NCBI RefSeq assembly: GCF_012843675.1
Contig: NZ_JABAFO010000003.1
Coordinates: 1-64,000 of the forward strand
DNA from: Lactobacillus sp. MRS-253-APC-2B
Lineage (GTDB): Bacteria; Bacillota; Bacilli; Lactobacillales; Lactobacillaceae
DNA length: 64,000 nucleotides
Reading direction: 5' to 3'
Part shown: positions 13,507 through 22,701 of the stretch, piece after piece
How positions within the stretch are numbered: position 1 is the stretch's first letter
Layout: each line of letters starts with the position of its first letter
Made by a program: the position numbers and the translations under genes
The notes under the pieces: generated by a model
What the model was told of the DNA's origin: nothing
What the model saw: the letters and a program-made list of their open reading frames with translations, nothing else
Database searches by the model: none

Positions 13507-13582
13507 TTATCCACAGATTTTCAACGATTTATTCACTTATCCACAATAAAAAGCATCCACTGTGGATAAGTGGATGCTTTTT
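13507..13582. other. DnaA-box group and dnaN terminator
   Basis: Three perfect DnaA boxes: TTATCCACA at 13507-13515 and 13537-13545, and TGTGGATAA at 13561-13569. The third box is exactly the 9-base loop of the dnaN terminator hairpin, whose 13-bp arms are 13548-13560 and 13570-13582 with the U-tract on the minus strand. The rest of the dnaN-yaaA gap (13379-13506) is AT-rich and holds nothing else I can name. Being close to dnaN, these boxes probably form part of an extended oriC. Confidence 0.85.
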
Positions 13583-13598
13583 CAACAGATTTAACTGA

Positions 13599-14738
13599 TT
13601 AGTAAGTCCGGACTGGCGTAATCAACTGAACAAAGTTGGCTTTTTCTTCAGTTGGAACCAACGTAAATGGCCGCAGTGCCGTCGTAAACGAAATCAAAAT
13701 CTTAGTCTGGCCAAACGACTTCAGTGCATCACGCATGTAGTCAGGGTTGAATGAGATTTCCAAAGGGTTGCCCACAATCTGATCAGCATTGATTTCTTCT
13801 TCAACGTTACCCACATCAGCTGACGTTCCAGAAACCGTGGCAATCTTGTTTTCTGGGTTGACAGTCAGCTTAACGACATTGTTGCGACTTTCATGAGACA
13901 GCAGTGAGGCCCGCTCGATTGATGCCAATAGGTCACTGGCCGTAATTTCGAGACGCGTATCGGACGTTTCCGGAATCAGACGGCTGGTTTCTGGATAATT
14001 GCCTTCCAACAGACGTGAGTAGAAATGAGTATTGCCAAAAATAAACAATGCTTGATTTTCCGTAATCTGCATTTTAACGCCATCTTTTTCATCACTGATC
14101 ATTTTTGCCAGTTCCGTCATGGATACCCCCGGCAAAACGATATCAAAATCAAGCCCTGCCGTTTCTGGTAATTCAACCTTACGTTGTGCCAACCTGTGAC
14201 TGTCCGTAGCTACCGCCGTCAAAACACCATTGTTCAGCATAACGTGAATCCCAGTCAAAATTGGTCGACTTTCTTGCTTGGAAACGGCAATCCGTGTTTG
14301 GTCAATAACTTCACGCAGCATGTCAGAAGCCAGTTCAACCGTATTTTCGCTTTCAACTTCTGGCAGGTGTGGATAATTGTTGGCATCCTGACCATTAATG
14401 GTAAATTCCGCCGTCCCTGACGTGATCCGTACCTGCAGACCATTAAAGACTTCAATCGTTGCCTGCTTGTCCGGCAGCTTTTTGATCACTTCGTTAAAGA
14501 AGCGAGCTGGCAAAACGATTGCCCCAGGTTCTTCAATTGACAACCCATAGTTGCTGTCAGCAGCCTCTAAGGTTGATTCGATCGTAATGTCAGCATCACT
14601 ACCCGTCAAAATAACACTGTGATCCGTTACGACCATCTTCAGACCAGTCAGAATTGGAATCGTAGTTTTGGATGAGATTGCTCGTAAGACATTATTGAGC
14701 TGATTAATAAAGGCTGGACGATTGATGGTAAATTTCAT
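13599..14738 (-). CDS. dnaN: DNA polymerase III sliding clamp (beta subunit)
   Basis: 379 residues, the expected three-domain clamp. It starts MKFTINRPAFINQLNNVLRA and contains the KPILTG-like segments TIPILTGL and RPILTGIHV that recur at domain boundaries. The C-terminal strands end in QLITPVRTY, the typical MPMR-like tail region. The dimeric ring encircles DNA and tethers polymerase. Start at ATG 14738 has an AAGGAGAG ribosome site. A TATAAT-containing AT-rich region upstream may serve as its own promoter besides read-through from dnaA. Confidence 0.98.
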   Translation of the reverse strand: MKFTINRPAFINQLNNVLRAISSKTTIPILTGLKMVVTDHSVILTGSDADITIESTLEAADSNYGLSIEEPGAIVLPARFFNEVIKKLPDKQATIEVFNGLQVRITSGTAEFTINGQDANNYPHLPEVESENTVELASDMLREVIDQTRIAVSKQESRPILTGIHVMLNNGVLTAVATDSHRLAQRKVELPETAGLDFDIVLPGVSMTELAKMISDEKDGVKMQITENQALFIFGNTHFYSRLLEGNYPETSRLIPETSDTRLEITASDLLASIERASLLSHESRNNVVKLTVNPENKIATVSGTSADVGNVEEEINADQIVGNPLEISFNPDYMRDALKSFGQTKILISFTTALRPFTLVPTEEKANFVQLITPVRTY

Positions 14739-14759
14739 AAGTGAATCTCTCCTTGTTGC

Positions 14760-14901
14760 TTTATATATATTATATAAACTTTAGTAGTAGTAATAGGACC
14801 TGTGGATAATGTGGAAAACCACGAGAAATGTTGTTAGATTAAGCTTTCATAACTGTGGAAAAACTGTGGATATCTTGGGGATAACTTTTGATTTTTCCAC
14901 A
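14760..14901. other. oriC unwinding region (dnaA-dnaN gap)
   Basis: From right to left: near-consensus DnaA boxes at 14893-14901 (TTTTCCACA) and 14865-14873 (TGTGGATAT); tandem boxes 14810-14818 (TGTGGAAAA) and 14801-14809 (perfect TGTGGATAA); a GACC clamp at 14797-14800; five triplets TAG-TAG-TAG-TAA-TAG at 14782-14796; then an AT-only stretch 14760-14778. This is the same order of parts as the Bacillus subtilis basal unwinding system, where DnaA loads from the boxes onto trios in the melted strand. The function is inferred from that match. Confidence 0.88.
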
Positions 14902-14902
14902 A

Positions 14903-16213
14903 TCAGGGCTGCAGCTCCATTCTAAGGTTGCGAATGTCATCTTGTAGATTATCGTCTTCTGCCAACTGATTTTCAATCTTATCAATGGCATGCAGCACCG
15001 TCGTATGATCCTTGCCGCCAAACTCCTTGCCGATTTTTGGCAACGAGCTTTCGGTCAGCTCGCGGGCAAGGTACATGGCAATCTGACGCGGAAAGACGAT
15101 CTGCTTGACGCGCTTTTTACCCACGATATCGGACTGACGAATATTATAATAGGCCGCAACCTTTTTTTGAATCAAGTCGATCGAAACAACCGCCTCATCG
15201 GCAGCCTCCATTCCCTTGAGCGTTTCATTGGCTAGGTCAATCGTGATGGGCGTGTGGTGAAGCTGGGCCGCCACGCGTACTCGTAGCAATGCACTTTCAA
15301 GCTCGCGGACATTGGTGTCGACCTTGCTGGCAATAAAGCTTAAAACGTCATTGGGAACGTTGATCTGTTCTTCTTCGGCCTTACTGCGTAAAATGGCCGT
15401 CCGTGTCTCCAGATCAGGTGACGTAATCTCAACGGGAACGCCCCAGACGAACCGTGAAACCAAACGATCCGTCAAATCAGGAATCTGCTTTGGGTTGCGA
15501 TCAGCAGTCAGCACGATCTGCTTGTTGTTGTCATGCAATGAATTGAAGGTATTGAAAAATTCCAGCTGCGTTCCTTCCTTATTAGAAAAGAACTGGACAT
15601 CATCCACCAATAAGGCATCCAGATCACGATACTCGCGTCGAAACTGTTCTTGATTATTATTTTTGATGGAATTGATGTAGTCATTAGTGAAGGTTTCACT
15701 GGTGACGTATTTGATTCTGGCATTGGGATTATGCCGCAGCATGTTATTGGCAATTGCCTGCATGAGGTGAGTCTTGCCCAGTCCTACTCCGCCATAGATT
15801 AGCAACGGATTATAAAGTCCGCCGGGTTGTTCAGAGGCTGCGTAGGCCGAGGCATAGGCCATCTGATTACTACGACCCTCAACGAAGGCCTCAAATGTAT
15901 ATTCAGGATTTAAGGGTGTTTGTTTGGTCATATTGCCGCCAGTTGGTGAAGGCGGGGTTAATAATTCTCTCTCAAGCGTATAACGCGGCTCAATGTGGAC
16001 CAGCGTCTCATTAAAAAGCAGGTCCTTGAGCTTGTCAGTCATTTCATTTTGCCAAAAGTCCCGGTGTGATTTGGTGGGCAGCTCAATGGTCAGTTGATCG
16101 TTTTCGAGAGAAATTGCTTTAGCTGGGGCGATCAGGTTGTTATAGGTTACGCTGCCAGTAGTTTTGCGAAACTCCTTTTGAACCGATTCCCAGAGAGAGT
16201 TTAGCTCAATCAA
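14903..16213 (-). CDS. dnaA: Chromosomal replication initiator DnaA
   Basis: 436 residues, normal. Domain I (about 1-80) binds DnaD- or helicase-type partners. Domain II is a short linker. AAA+ domain III has Walker A GGVGLGKTHLMQAIANN (about residue 143) and Walker B ALLVDDVQFF. Domain IV ends with the DNA-binding signature GKEFGGKDHTTVLHAIDKI. The start is TTG at 16213, chosen for the GAGGAGG ribosome site 8 bases before it. An extended -10 (TGCTAAAAT, 16251-16259 complement) lies upstream with a DnaA-box-like TGTGGAAAA close by, fitting autoregulation. Confidence 0.98.
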   Translation of the reverse strand: MIELNSLWESVQKEFRKTTGSVTYNNLIAPAKAISLENDQLTIELPTKSHRDFWQNEMTDKLKDLLFNETLVHIEPRYTLERELLTPPSPTGGNMTKQTPLNPEYTFEAFVEGRSNQMAYASAYAASEQPGGLYNPLLIYGGVGLGKTHLMQAIANNMLRHNPNARIKYVTSETFTNDYINSIKNNNQEQFRREYRDLDALLVDDVQFFSNKEGTQLEFFNTFNSLHDNNKQIVLTADRNPKQIPDLTDRLVSRFVWGVPVEITSPDLETRTAILRSKAEEEQINVPNDVLSFIASKVDTNVRELESALLRVRVAAQLHHTPITIDLANETLKGMEAADEAVVSIDLIQKKVAAYYNIRQSDIVGKKRVKQIVFPRQIAMYLARELTESSLPKIGKEFGGKDHTTVLHAIDKIENQLAEDDNLQDDIRNLRMELQP

Positions 16214-16250
16214 GTAAATTCCTCCTCAAGGTAAATAAAATCCAAAGAAT

Positions 16251-16570
16251 ATTTTAGCATCGATAGTCATAGTTTTCCACAAGGCTGTGTAAAAACTATT
16301 AACAAAATCCACAGACGTGTTGATAACTTTTCCACAGGCCTGTGGATTTGTGGAAAAGAAATAGTAAAAATAAAGTTAATCACTGGCAATCTGTGGATAA
16401 CTTCAGAGAATAAAAAGTGGTTTAATCATGTTTTCATAGTTATCCACAATCCTGTTGATAACTTTTTCCACAACCTGTGGGGAACTGTTTTTGCTTTGGA
16501 TAACTCTGTGGATAAATTAAAACATCCCTAGTTTTCCCATCATAACTGTGGAAAAAACTGGGGATAACTA
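16251..16570. other. oriC DnaA-box cluster (dnaA-rpmH gap)
   Basis: Perfect boxes: TGTGGATAA at 16392-16400 and 16507-16515, TTATCCACA at 16440-16448. One-mismatch boxes: TTTTCCACA at 16273, 16328 and 16464; TGTGGAAAA at 16349 and 16547; TTTGGATAA at 16495; TGGGGATAA at 16559. Boxes occur on both strands. This is the incA/B-like half of a bipartite Firmicute origin, with dnaA between the two halves. The dnaA promoter (extended -10 complement at 16251-16259) is embedded at the left edge. Confidence 0.92.
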
Positions 16571-16629
16571 TGGGGGATAGTTAGATAAAAAACGCCAAAA
16601 TAACGCAAGATAATCATTTATTCTTGGCG

Positions 16630-16721
16630 CAGGATGTGTTATACTTCAAAAGTATGTTTGAAGAGATTGTCTTTTTGGACTGTAAATAAAAATAATAAAT
16701 ACAAGCGAGGAGGTGCACTCA
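16630..16721 (+). promoter_or_regulatory. rpmH promoter region and leader hairpin
   Basis: An extended -10 (TGTGTTATACT, about 16635-16645) is followed by a small inverted repeat, CTTCAAA (16644-16650) with TTTGAAG (16657-16663). The strong ribosome site GAGGAGGTG (16707-16715) precedes the rpmH ATG. I see no good -35 hexamer. The hairpin overlaps the likely transcription start. Confidence 0.5.
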
Positions 16722-16856
16722 ATGAAGCGCACATTTCAACCAAAGAAGCGTCACCGCGCACGCGTTCACGGCTTCCGCAAGCGTATGAGCACGAGCAACG
16801 GCCGCAAGGTATTGGCTCGTCGTCGTCAAAAGGGCCGCAAAGTATTATCTGCATAA
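16722..16856 (+). CDS. rpmH: 50S ribosomal protein L34
   Basis: 44 residues: [20 protein letters not shown] followed by [18 protein letters not shown] and ending GRKVLSA. This is the complete L34 family sequence at its usual length, strongly basic as expected for a protein buried in 23S rRNA. It is the first plus-strand gene to the right of oriC, followed by rnpA, the near-universal bacterial order. Too short for most automatic ORF cut-offs. Confidence 0.98.
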   Translation: MKRTFQPKKRHRARVHGFRKRMSTSNGRKVLARRRQKGRKVLSA

Positions 16857-16861
16857 AATCG

Positions 16862-16888
16862 GCCACTATTTAATTAGTGGCTTTTTTT
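16862..16888 (+). terminator. Hairpin between rpmH and rnpA
   Basis: GCCACTA (16862-16868) pairs with TAGTGGC (16875-16881) and is followed by seven T. It probably attenuates, lowering rnpA expression relative to rpmH, because rnpA lacks an obvious promoter of its own. Confidence 0.75.
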
Positions 16889-16972
16889 CTAAAAGGGGCC
16901 GGGGCATTCATCCACTGCATTACGTGCGGTTGTGCCTCAGCCCTTTTTGTATTTATAAAGGTTGGAGCGAAC

Positions 16973-17317
16973 ATGCGAAAGTCATACCGAGTAAAAAAGG
17001 AAAGTGAATTTCAGCGGGTCTTTGAAACTCATAATTCCGTAGCCAATCGAAAATTCATCATCTATCAAATGGAGAAACCAGGACAAAAGCATTTCAGAGT
17101 CGGCATCTCAGTTGGCAAGAAGGTTGGAAATGCCGTCCACCGCAACTGGCTGAAGCGACGCATCCGACAGACGCTGCTGGAAGTCAAGCCTGAGATCAAG
17201 TCTGACGTTGATTTTTTGATCATCGCGCGGCCAGCTGCCGATGGTCTGGAAATGGCTGAGGTTAAAAAGAACCTGGTTCATGCAATGAAACTGGCCCATC
17301 TGTTAAAAGAAGATTAA
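16973..17317 (+). CDS. rnpA: Ribonuclease P protein component
   Basis: 114 residues from ATG 16973, chosen because [17 protein letters not shown] is the family N-terminus and a GGTTGGAG ribosome site precedes it. An in-frame extension to 16877 would run through the intergenic hairpin's T-tract region and is not credible. The RNR motif region reads [15 protein letters not shown] (usual RNxxKRxxR), which contacts the P RNA. The protein aids 5' processing of tRNA precursors. The yidC start follows 14 bp later. Confidence 0.95.
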   Translation: MRKSYRVKKESEFQRVFETHNSVANRKFIIYQMEKPGQKHFRVGISVGKKVGNAVHRNWLKRRIRQTLLEVKPEIKSDVDFLIIARPAADGLEMAEVKKNLVHAMKLAHLLKED

Positions 17318-17331
17318 GAGAGGATCGCACT

Positions 17332-18165
17332 TTGAGAAAAGGACACAAGAAAATCTTAAGCCTGGCGGGAATTATGGGCTTGGCAGTCTTTTTGGCCGCC
17401 TGCTCCAATTCACCGATTAATAGTCATAGTACCGGCTTTTGGGATCATTACATCATCTATAACTGCTCACGATTCATTATTTGGCTGTCCAACAACTTTG
17501 GCGGCTATGGAATGGGGATCATCATCTTTACGATTATCGTGCGGATTGTTATTTTGCCGCTGATGGTGTACCAAACCAAGATGTCGGTCAAGATGCAGGA
17601 ATTGGCACCGCAGCTTAAGGAGATTCAAAAGAAGTATCCTGGACGCGATCGTGAATCACTGGAAAAGATGCAGGCAGCTCAACAAAAGCTCTACAAGGAT
17701 GCCGGCGTGCACCCATTTGCCTCGATGCTGCCACTGCTGGTTCAGCTGCCGGTTATGTGGGCATTGTATCAAGCCATCTGGCGGACGCACGTTTTACGCA
17801 GCGGGAGCTTTTTATGGCTGCAGTTGGGACACACTGACCCATACTATGTCCTGCCGATTCTGGCAGCTCTGTTTACGTTTATCAGTTCTTGGCTGTCGAT
17901 GGCTTCCATGCCAGAACAAAATGCCATGACTAAATCAATGACTTGGTTTATGCCAATCATGGTCTTCTTCATGGCTTTGGGCTTTAGTTCAGCCATCACG
18001 CTTTACTGGGTAGTATCCAATGCCTTTCAAGTTCTGCAGGTGCTGATCTTCCAAAACCCATTCAAGATTCGTCGGGAACGGGAAGAAAAGCAGGCTGCTG
18101 AGCGCCGGCACCGCAACAAGATTGCCAAGGCCAAGCGCAAGGCCTACCGTAGCAAGCGTAAATAA
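17332..18165 (+). CDS. yidC: Membrane protein insertase YidC/OxaA1
   Basis: 277 residues, starting at TTG 17332. It has a lipoprotein signal peptide with lipobox LAAC at residues 21-24, so Cys24 should be lipidated. Five hydrophobic segments follow. The hydrophilic-groove arginine is visible in IIIFTIIVRIVILPLM, and the two long charged cytoplasmic loop helices (QELAPQLKEIQKKYPG) are present. The basic tail (RRHRNKIAKAKRKAYRSKRK) contacts ribosomes. This is the Gram-positive SpoIIIJ-type insertase for membrane proteins, in its standard place between rnpA and jag. Confidence 0.96.
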   Translation: MRKGHKKILSLAGIMGLAVFLAACSNSPINSHSTGFWDHYIIYNCSRFIIWLSNNFGGYGMGIIIFTIIVRIVILPLMVYQTKMSVKMQELAPQLKEIQKKYPGRDRESLEKMQAAQQKLYKDAGVHPFASMLPLLVQLPVMWALYQAIWRTHVLRSGSFLWLQLGHTDPYYVLPILAALFTFISSWLSMASMPEQNAMTKSMTWFMPIMVFFMALGFSSAITLYWVVSNAFQVLQVLIFQNPFKIRREREEKQAAERRHRNKIAKAKRKAYRSKRK

Positions 18166-18175
18166 TTGGGTATAA

Positions 18176-18199
18176 GGGCGGGTTTGACCGCTCTTTTTT
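18176..18199 (+). terminator. Terminator after yidC
   Basis: GGGCGG (18176-18181) pairs with CCGCTC (18188-18193, one G-U) and is followed by six T. It lies before the jag ribosome site, so it probably attenuates rather than fully stops transcription. Confidence 0.65.
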
Positions 18200-18234
18200 G
18201 ATAATGTCTTTTACATTGAGGGGGAGCATTCACT

Positions 18235-19110
18235 ATGGAAACTTTTGAGGCGCAGACCATTGATGAGGCAGTTGCTGCCGCATCAACTGCCTTTCAAGCC
18301 GATCGTGATCAGCTTGAAATCCAGGTTTTAGAGCAGCCACGGCGCGGTTTTTTAGGGATTGGTCATCGTAATGCCAAAATTAAGGCAGCATTAAAACAGC
18401 CTGCTCAGGTTCAGCCAAAGCAAAAGCCGATTACTGAGCACGCTGCTTTCAAGGCGGATCAAAATACTGAAATGACTGCCAAGCCAGCATCGATCAAGCC
18501 AAAAGCCAAGGTCGAGTCGACTGCTGAATCGGCCTTAAATCAAGCCGGTAAACAAAGCAGCAAGCCATCAGCGAATTTAAAGCGCAACGTCAATGAGGCC
18601 GATGAGATTGATGCACAGGAAATGGAGCGTCGCCATCAGATCAATGTGCAAAAGATGAAGCAGGCTGCCCAGGCCCTCTGTGAGTATCTTAAAGACGTTT
18701 TAAAAGCATTAGGCGTAGTGGCTAAGCCTGAGATCGTCAAGCTTAAGGCTCATGAGCTGACAATTGATCTGCAGGCTGATAATTCGGGACGCGTGATTGG
18801 TTTTCATGGGCGGCGAATCAATGCTTTAGAACAGCTGGGAACGACTTTTTTGAACTACCATGGCGTTGACGATCCCGGTTTGGTACTGGATACGTCAAAC
18901 TATCGCAAGAAGCGGCAGCAGTCATTGGAAAAACTGGCCGCGCGCTGCGTAACCGAGGTGATTGCCACGGGTCAGGCAGTCTTTTTGGATCCAATGCCGG
19001 CTCGTGAGCGTAAGTATCTGCACCGCGTCTTAGAAGATAATCCACGGGTCAAGACCTATTCGCATGGTCGAGATCCTTACCGCAGCGTTGTCGTGGCCCC
19101 AAAGAATTAA
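18235..19110 (+). CDS. jag: RNA-binding protein Jag/KhpB
   Basis: 291 residues. The N-terminal Jag domain (METFEAQTIDEAVAAASTAF to about residue 55) contains GFLGIGHRNAKI. A low-complexity lysine/alanine linker covers about 56-135. A KH domain follows (DNSGRVIGFHGRRINALEQL, about 182-201), then a C-terminal R3H domain ending RVKTYSHGRDPYRSVVV. KhpB with KhpA binds RNAs and helps control cell length and division in streptococci and lactobacilli. GGGGGAG precedes the start. The linker length varies widely in the family. Confidence 0.93.
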   Translation: METFEAQTIDEAVAAASTAFQADRDQLEIQVLEQPRRGFLGIGHRNAKIKAALKQPAQVQPKQKPITEHAAFKADQNTEMTAKPASIKPKAKVESTAESALNQAGKQSSKPSANLKRNVNEADEIDAQEMERRHQINVQKMKQAAQALCEYLKDVLKALGVVAKPEIVKLKAHELTIDLQADNSGRVIGFHGRRINALEQLGTTFLNYHGVDDPGLVLDTSNYRKKRQQSLEKLAARCVTEVIATGQAVFLDPMPARERKYLHRVLEDNPRVKTYSHGRDPYRSVVVAPKN

Positions 19111-19265
19111 TTGATTGACAACCAAACGCTGAAAAACTAAAATAGCGATGTTAATTGAATTTACCGTTAGTTAGAGTAGTGAAAGTGCTTTGACCATGTT
19201 GCTCCCAGATTGGGGAAGGGCGTGGACTCGGCACTTTTTTTATTGGCAGCGGAAAGGAGCAGAAA
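19111..19265 (+). promoter_or_regulatory. mnmE leader with terminator-like hairpin
   Basis: AAAGTGC (19182-19188) pairs with GCACTTT (19231-19237), followed by a T-run to 19240. The 42 bases inside the stem contain a further TCCC/GGGA helix. The hairpin ends 26 bp before the mnmE start codon and leaves its ribosome site (AAAGGAG) free. It may simply end jag transcription or act as an attenuator of mnmE. The remaining bases show nothing specific. Confidence 0.5.
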
Positions 19266-20657
19266 ATGGCAAATTCAGAATTTGATACGATTGCAGCCAT
19301 CTCAACCCCAGTCGGTGAAGGTGGCATCTCGATTATCCGCATCAGTGGCGATGAAGCAATTGAAGTCGCCAAAAAGCTGTACCATGGCAGCAAGGATCTG
19401 GCAAAAGTGGCAACCAACACCATTAACTATGGGCACATCGTTGATCCCGACAGTGGTACGGAAGTTGATGAGGTCATGGTTTCAATCATGCGGGCCCCAC
19501 ATACCTACACCCGAGAAGACGTTGTTGAAATCAACTGTCATGGCGGACTGCTGGCCACCAACCGAATTCTGCAGCTGACGCTTAGCCATGGGGCACGACT
19601 GGCTGAACCGGGTGAGTTTACCAAACGGGCCTTTTTAAATGGTCGGTTGGATCTTTCACAGTCTGAAGCCGTGATGGATCTGATCCGTGCCAAAACTGAC
19701 AAATCAATGAAGGTCGCTCTCAACCAGCTGGATGGTGATCTGTCCCGCTTGATTAAGGCTTTGCGCAAGGATATTCTGGACGTTTTGGCACAGGTTGAGG
19801 TTAACATTGACTATCCAGAATATGACGCGGTTGAAGAAATGACGACCAAGATGCTGAAAGAAAAAGCCCAAGAGGTTCAGCAACGCATTCAAGCTCTTTT
19901 AAAGACCGCTAAGCAGGGCAAGGTGCTGCGTGATGGCTTGGCAACGGCAATTATTGGGCGGCCAAACGTCGGCAAGTCCAGCCTGCTTAACACACTTTTG
20001 CATGAGGATAAGGCGATCGTGACCAATGTGGCCGGAACCACGCGTGACGTGATTGAAGAATACGTTAACGTAGAGGGCGTGCCATTAAAGCTGATCGACA
20101 CGGCGGGGATTCGGCATACGGAAGATACGGTCGAAAAAATCGGCGTTGAGCGCAGTCGTCAAGCGATTGACACGGCAGATCTGGTACTGCTTTTGATCGA
20201 CAGCTCCAATCCATTAACCGATGAGGATCGCGACCTGATTAAGCTGACGGCTGGCAAGCCACGCATTGTGATCCTAAACAAGACCGACTTGGAAAATAAG
20301 ATCGATTTGGATGAATTAGGTCAATTGATCAATGGCGATCGGATTATTAAAACCTCAATCGTTGAACATCAAGGAATGGAAGAATTGGGTGAGGCAATCA
20401 GCCACATGTTCTTTGATGAGGGAATCGAAAGCTCGCAAAATACCGTTATGGTTACCAACGCCCGCCACATTGGACTGCTTCACCAAGCCAACGATGCCTT
20501 AAATGATGTCTTAAGCGGGATTGCGGCCGGTATGCCGGTTGATTTGGTACAGATTGACATGACGCGATGCTGGGAGCTTTTGGGTGAGATTACCGGTGAC
20601 AGCTATCAAGATGAATTGCTGGATCAATTGTTCAGCCAGTTCTGTCTAGGAAAGTAA
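19266..20657 (+). CDS. mnmE: tRNA modification GTPase MnmE
   Basis: 463 residues, normal. The N-terminal formyl-tetrahydrofolate-binding domain (about 1-120) contains [19 protein letters not shown]. The GTPase domain inserted in the helical domain has G1 [12 protein letters not shown] (about 227), G3 [10 protein letters not shown] and G4 NKTD. The protein ends with the CxGK motif QFCLGK. With MnmG it adds the carboxymethylaminomethyl group to wobble U34 of certain tRNAs. mnmG follows after 11 bp. Confidence 0.97.
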   Translation: MANSEFDTIAAISTPVGEGGISIIRISGDEAIEVAKKLYHGSKDLAKVATNTINYGHIVDPDSGTEVDEVMVSIMRAPHTYTREDVVEINCHGGLLATNRILQLTLSHGARLAEPGEFTKRAFLNGRLDLSQSEAVMDLIRAKTDKSMKVALNQLDGDLSRLIKALRKDILDVLAQVEVNIDYPEYDAVEEMTTKMLKEKAQEVQQRIQALLKTAKQGKVLRDGLATAIIGRPNVGKSSLLNTLLHEDKAIVTNVAGTTRDVIEEYVNVEGVPLKLIDTAGIRHTEDTVEKIGVERSRQAIDTADLVLLLIDSSNPLTDEDRDLIKLTAGKPRIVILNKTDLENKIDLDELGQLINGDRIIKTSIVEHQGMEELGEAISHMFFDEGIESSQNTVMVTNARHIGLLHQANDALNDVLSGIAAGMPVDLVQIDMTRCWELLGEITGDSYQDELLDQLFSQFCLGK

Positions 20658-20668
20658 AGGAGATAAAA

Positions 20669-22591
20669 ATGCAGATTTCACAAGGTAAGCCGTTTGATGC
20701 CGGCAGCTTTGACGTAATTATTGTAGGTGCAGGTCATGCTGGTTCAGAGGCCGCACTGGCAGCCGCACGCATGGGCAACAAGACGCTGCTTTTGACGATC
20801 AGTCTGGAAATGGTTGCCTTTATGCCATGCAATCCATCAGTTGGGGGGCCGGCTAAAGGGATCGTGGTTCGTGAGATTGATGCCTTAGGCGGTGAAATGG
20901 GCCACAACATTGATAAGACCTATGTTCAGATGCGGATGCTCAACACGGGGAAAGGTCCAGCCGTCCGCGCGTTGCGGGCTCAGGCCGATAAACATGCCTA
21001 CCACCGGGCGATGAAACAGACGATGGAAGAAACGCCCAATCTGACGCTGCGACAGGCAACTGTTGATCAGCTGGTGGTTGAAGATGGCGCTTGTAAAGGA
21101 GTCATCACCAATACTGGGGCTCGCTATTTTGCCAAGGCCGTGGTATTGGCAACAGGAACGGCAGCCCGCGGCAAGATCATCATTGGCGAATTGATGTATG
21201 AGTCTGGTCCAAACAATACGCAGTCAGCGACTAAGCTGTCCGAGAATCTGGAAGAGCTGGGCTTCGATCTGCAGCGGTTTAAGACGGGGACGCCGCCACG
21301 TATCAACGGCAATACGATCGACTATTCGGTTACTGAAGAGCAGCCAGGTGACGAAAAGCCCCATCATTTCAGTTTTGATACGCCAGACAGTCAATACATC
21401 TCGGTCAGTGACCAGATTTCTTGCTGGCTGACCTACACTAATCCGACTACGCATCAGATCATTCGCGACAATCTCGATCGAGCACCAATGTTTACCGGAG
21501 TGATCGAAGGGGTCGGTCCACGCTACTGTCCTTCAATTGAAGATAAGATCGTTCGGTTTGCCGATAAGGATCGTCACCAGGTCTTTTTGGAACCAGAAGG
21601 CCGTGATACTGATGAATGGTACGTTGATGGCATGTCAACCTCAATGCCTGAAGAGATTCAAGAAAAAATGCTGCATTCCGTTAAAGGTTTGGAACATGCC
21701 AAACTGATGCGGCCGGGCTATGCCATTGAATATGACGTGGTTGCGCCATACCAGCTGCACCCAACGTTGGAAACCAAGCTGATCAAGAACTTGTTTACAG
21801 CTGGGCAGACTAACGGGACATCTGGTTATGAAGAGGCTGCCGGCCAGGGATTGATTGCCGGAATCAATGCCGGTCTGCGCGCCCAGGGCAAAGGACCATT
21901 TGTCTTGAAACGCTCGGATGCTTACATCGGCGTCATGATTGATGACCTGGTAACCAAGGGCACCAAAGAGCCATATCGTCTGCTGACCAGTCGCGCTGAA
22001 TATCGCTTGATTCTGCGTCATGATAATGCTGATCTGCGCTTAATGGAAAAAGGTCATGCAATCGGCCTGGTTTCTGATGAGCGTTTGGCCAAGATGGAGC
22101 ACAAAAAGGCATTGGTTGAAGCCGAGATTGCACGCTTGAAGAAGATTCGGATCAAGCCAGCCAATGAGGCAGCCAACAATCTGATTGAAGCGCACGGCGA
22201 CAATCCATTGAAAGATGCCATTGCGGCTGCCGACTTTTTGAAGCGCCCATATGTTGACTATCAAACACTGATGGAATTGATTCCTGATCCTGACGAGCCA
22301 CTCAGCCGCGAAGTAATTGAACAAGTTGAAATTCAATTGAAGTATGAAGGCTACATCAAAAAAGAAGAAGTCAAGGTAGAACGATTGAAGCGCATGGAAG
22401 CTAAAAAGATTCCAGCTGACCTGGACTACTCGGCAATTGATGGCCTGGCTACGGAAGGCCGTCAGAAGCTGGAGAAGATTCGGCCCGAAACTTTGGCGCA
22501 GGCATCGCGAATCAGCGGCGTCAACCCAGCTGACCTGGCAATTTTGAGTGTCTACTTACGTCAGGGACGTTTAGCTAAGCTTAAGGATTAG
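20669..22591 (+). CDS. mnmG: tRNA uridine-34 modification enzyme MnmG
   Basis: 640 residues. The N-terminal FAD site is [21 protein letters not shown]. GidA signatures are present: [11 protein letters not shown] and [19 protein letters not shown]. The C-terminal domain binds MnmE. The enzyme uses FAD, methylene-tetrahydrofolate and glycine or ammonia to modify tRNA wobble uridine. The start has AAGGAG just upstream. In many Firmicutes rsmG, noc, parA and parB follow; here they do not. Confidence 0.97.
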   Translation: MQISQGKPFDAGSFDVIIVGAGHAGSEAALAAARMGNKTLLLTISLEMVAFMPCNPSVGGPAKGIVVREIDALGGEMGHNIDKTYVQMRMLNTGKGPAVRALRAQADKHAYHRAMKQTMEETPNLTLRQATVDQLVVEDGACKGVITNTGARYFAKAVVLATGTAARGKIIIGELMYESGPNNTQSATKLSENLEELGFDLQRFKTGTPPRINGNTIDYSVTEEQPGDEKPHHFSFDTPDSQYISVSDQISCWLTYTNPTTHQIIRDNLDRAPMFTGVIEGVGPRYCPSIEDKIVRFADKDRHQVFLEPEGRDTDEWYVDGMSTSMPEEIQEKMLHSVKGLEHAKLMRPGYAIEYDVVAPYQLHPTLETKLIKNLFTAGQTNGTSGYEEAAGQGLIAGINAGLRAQGKGPFVLKRSDAYIGVMIDDLVTKGTKEPYRLLTSRAEYRLILRHDNADLRLMEKGHAIGLVSDERLAKMEHKKALVEAEIARLKKIRIKPANEAANNLIEAHGDNPLKDAIAAADFLKRPYVDYQTLMELIPDPDEPLSREVIEQVEIQLKYEGYIKKEEVKVERLKRMEAKKIPADLDYSAIDGLATEGRQKLEKIRPETLAQASRISGVNPADLAILSVYLRQGRLAKLKD

Positions 22592-22701
22592 AGAAGCCCT
22601 TGAAGGTACCTTGGGTTTGGATTATCATTAAGGTTTCAGGGGGCGTTTTTTAAGGCGCCGTTTAGACAGTATCACTAGAAAAATATGAGGATGATTTTAA
22701 A

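Noticed and set aside
16877-16972. N-terminal extension of rnpA
   Set aside because: It runs through the rpmH hairpin T-tract and has no ribosome site; the family start is at 16973.
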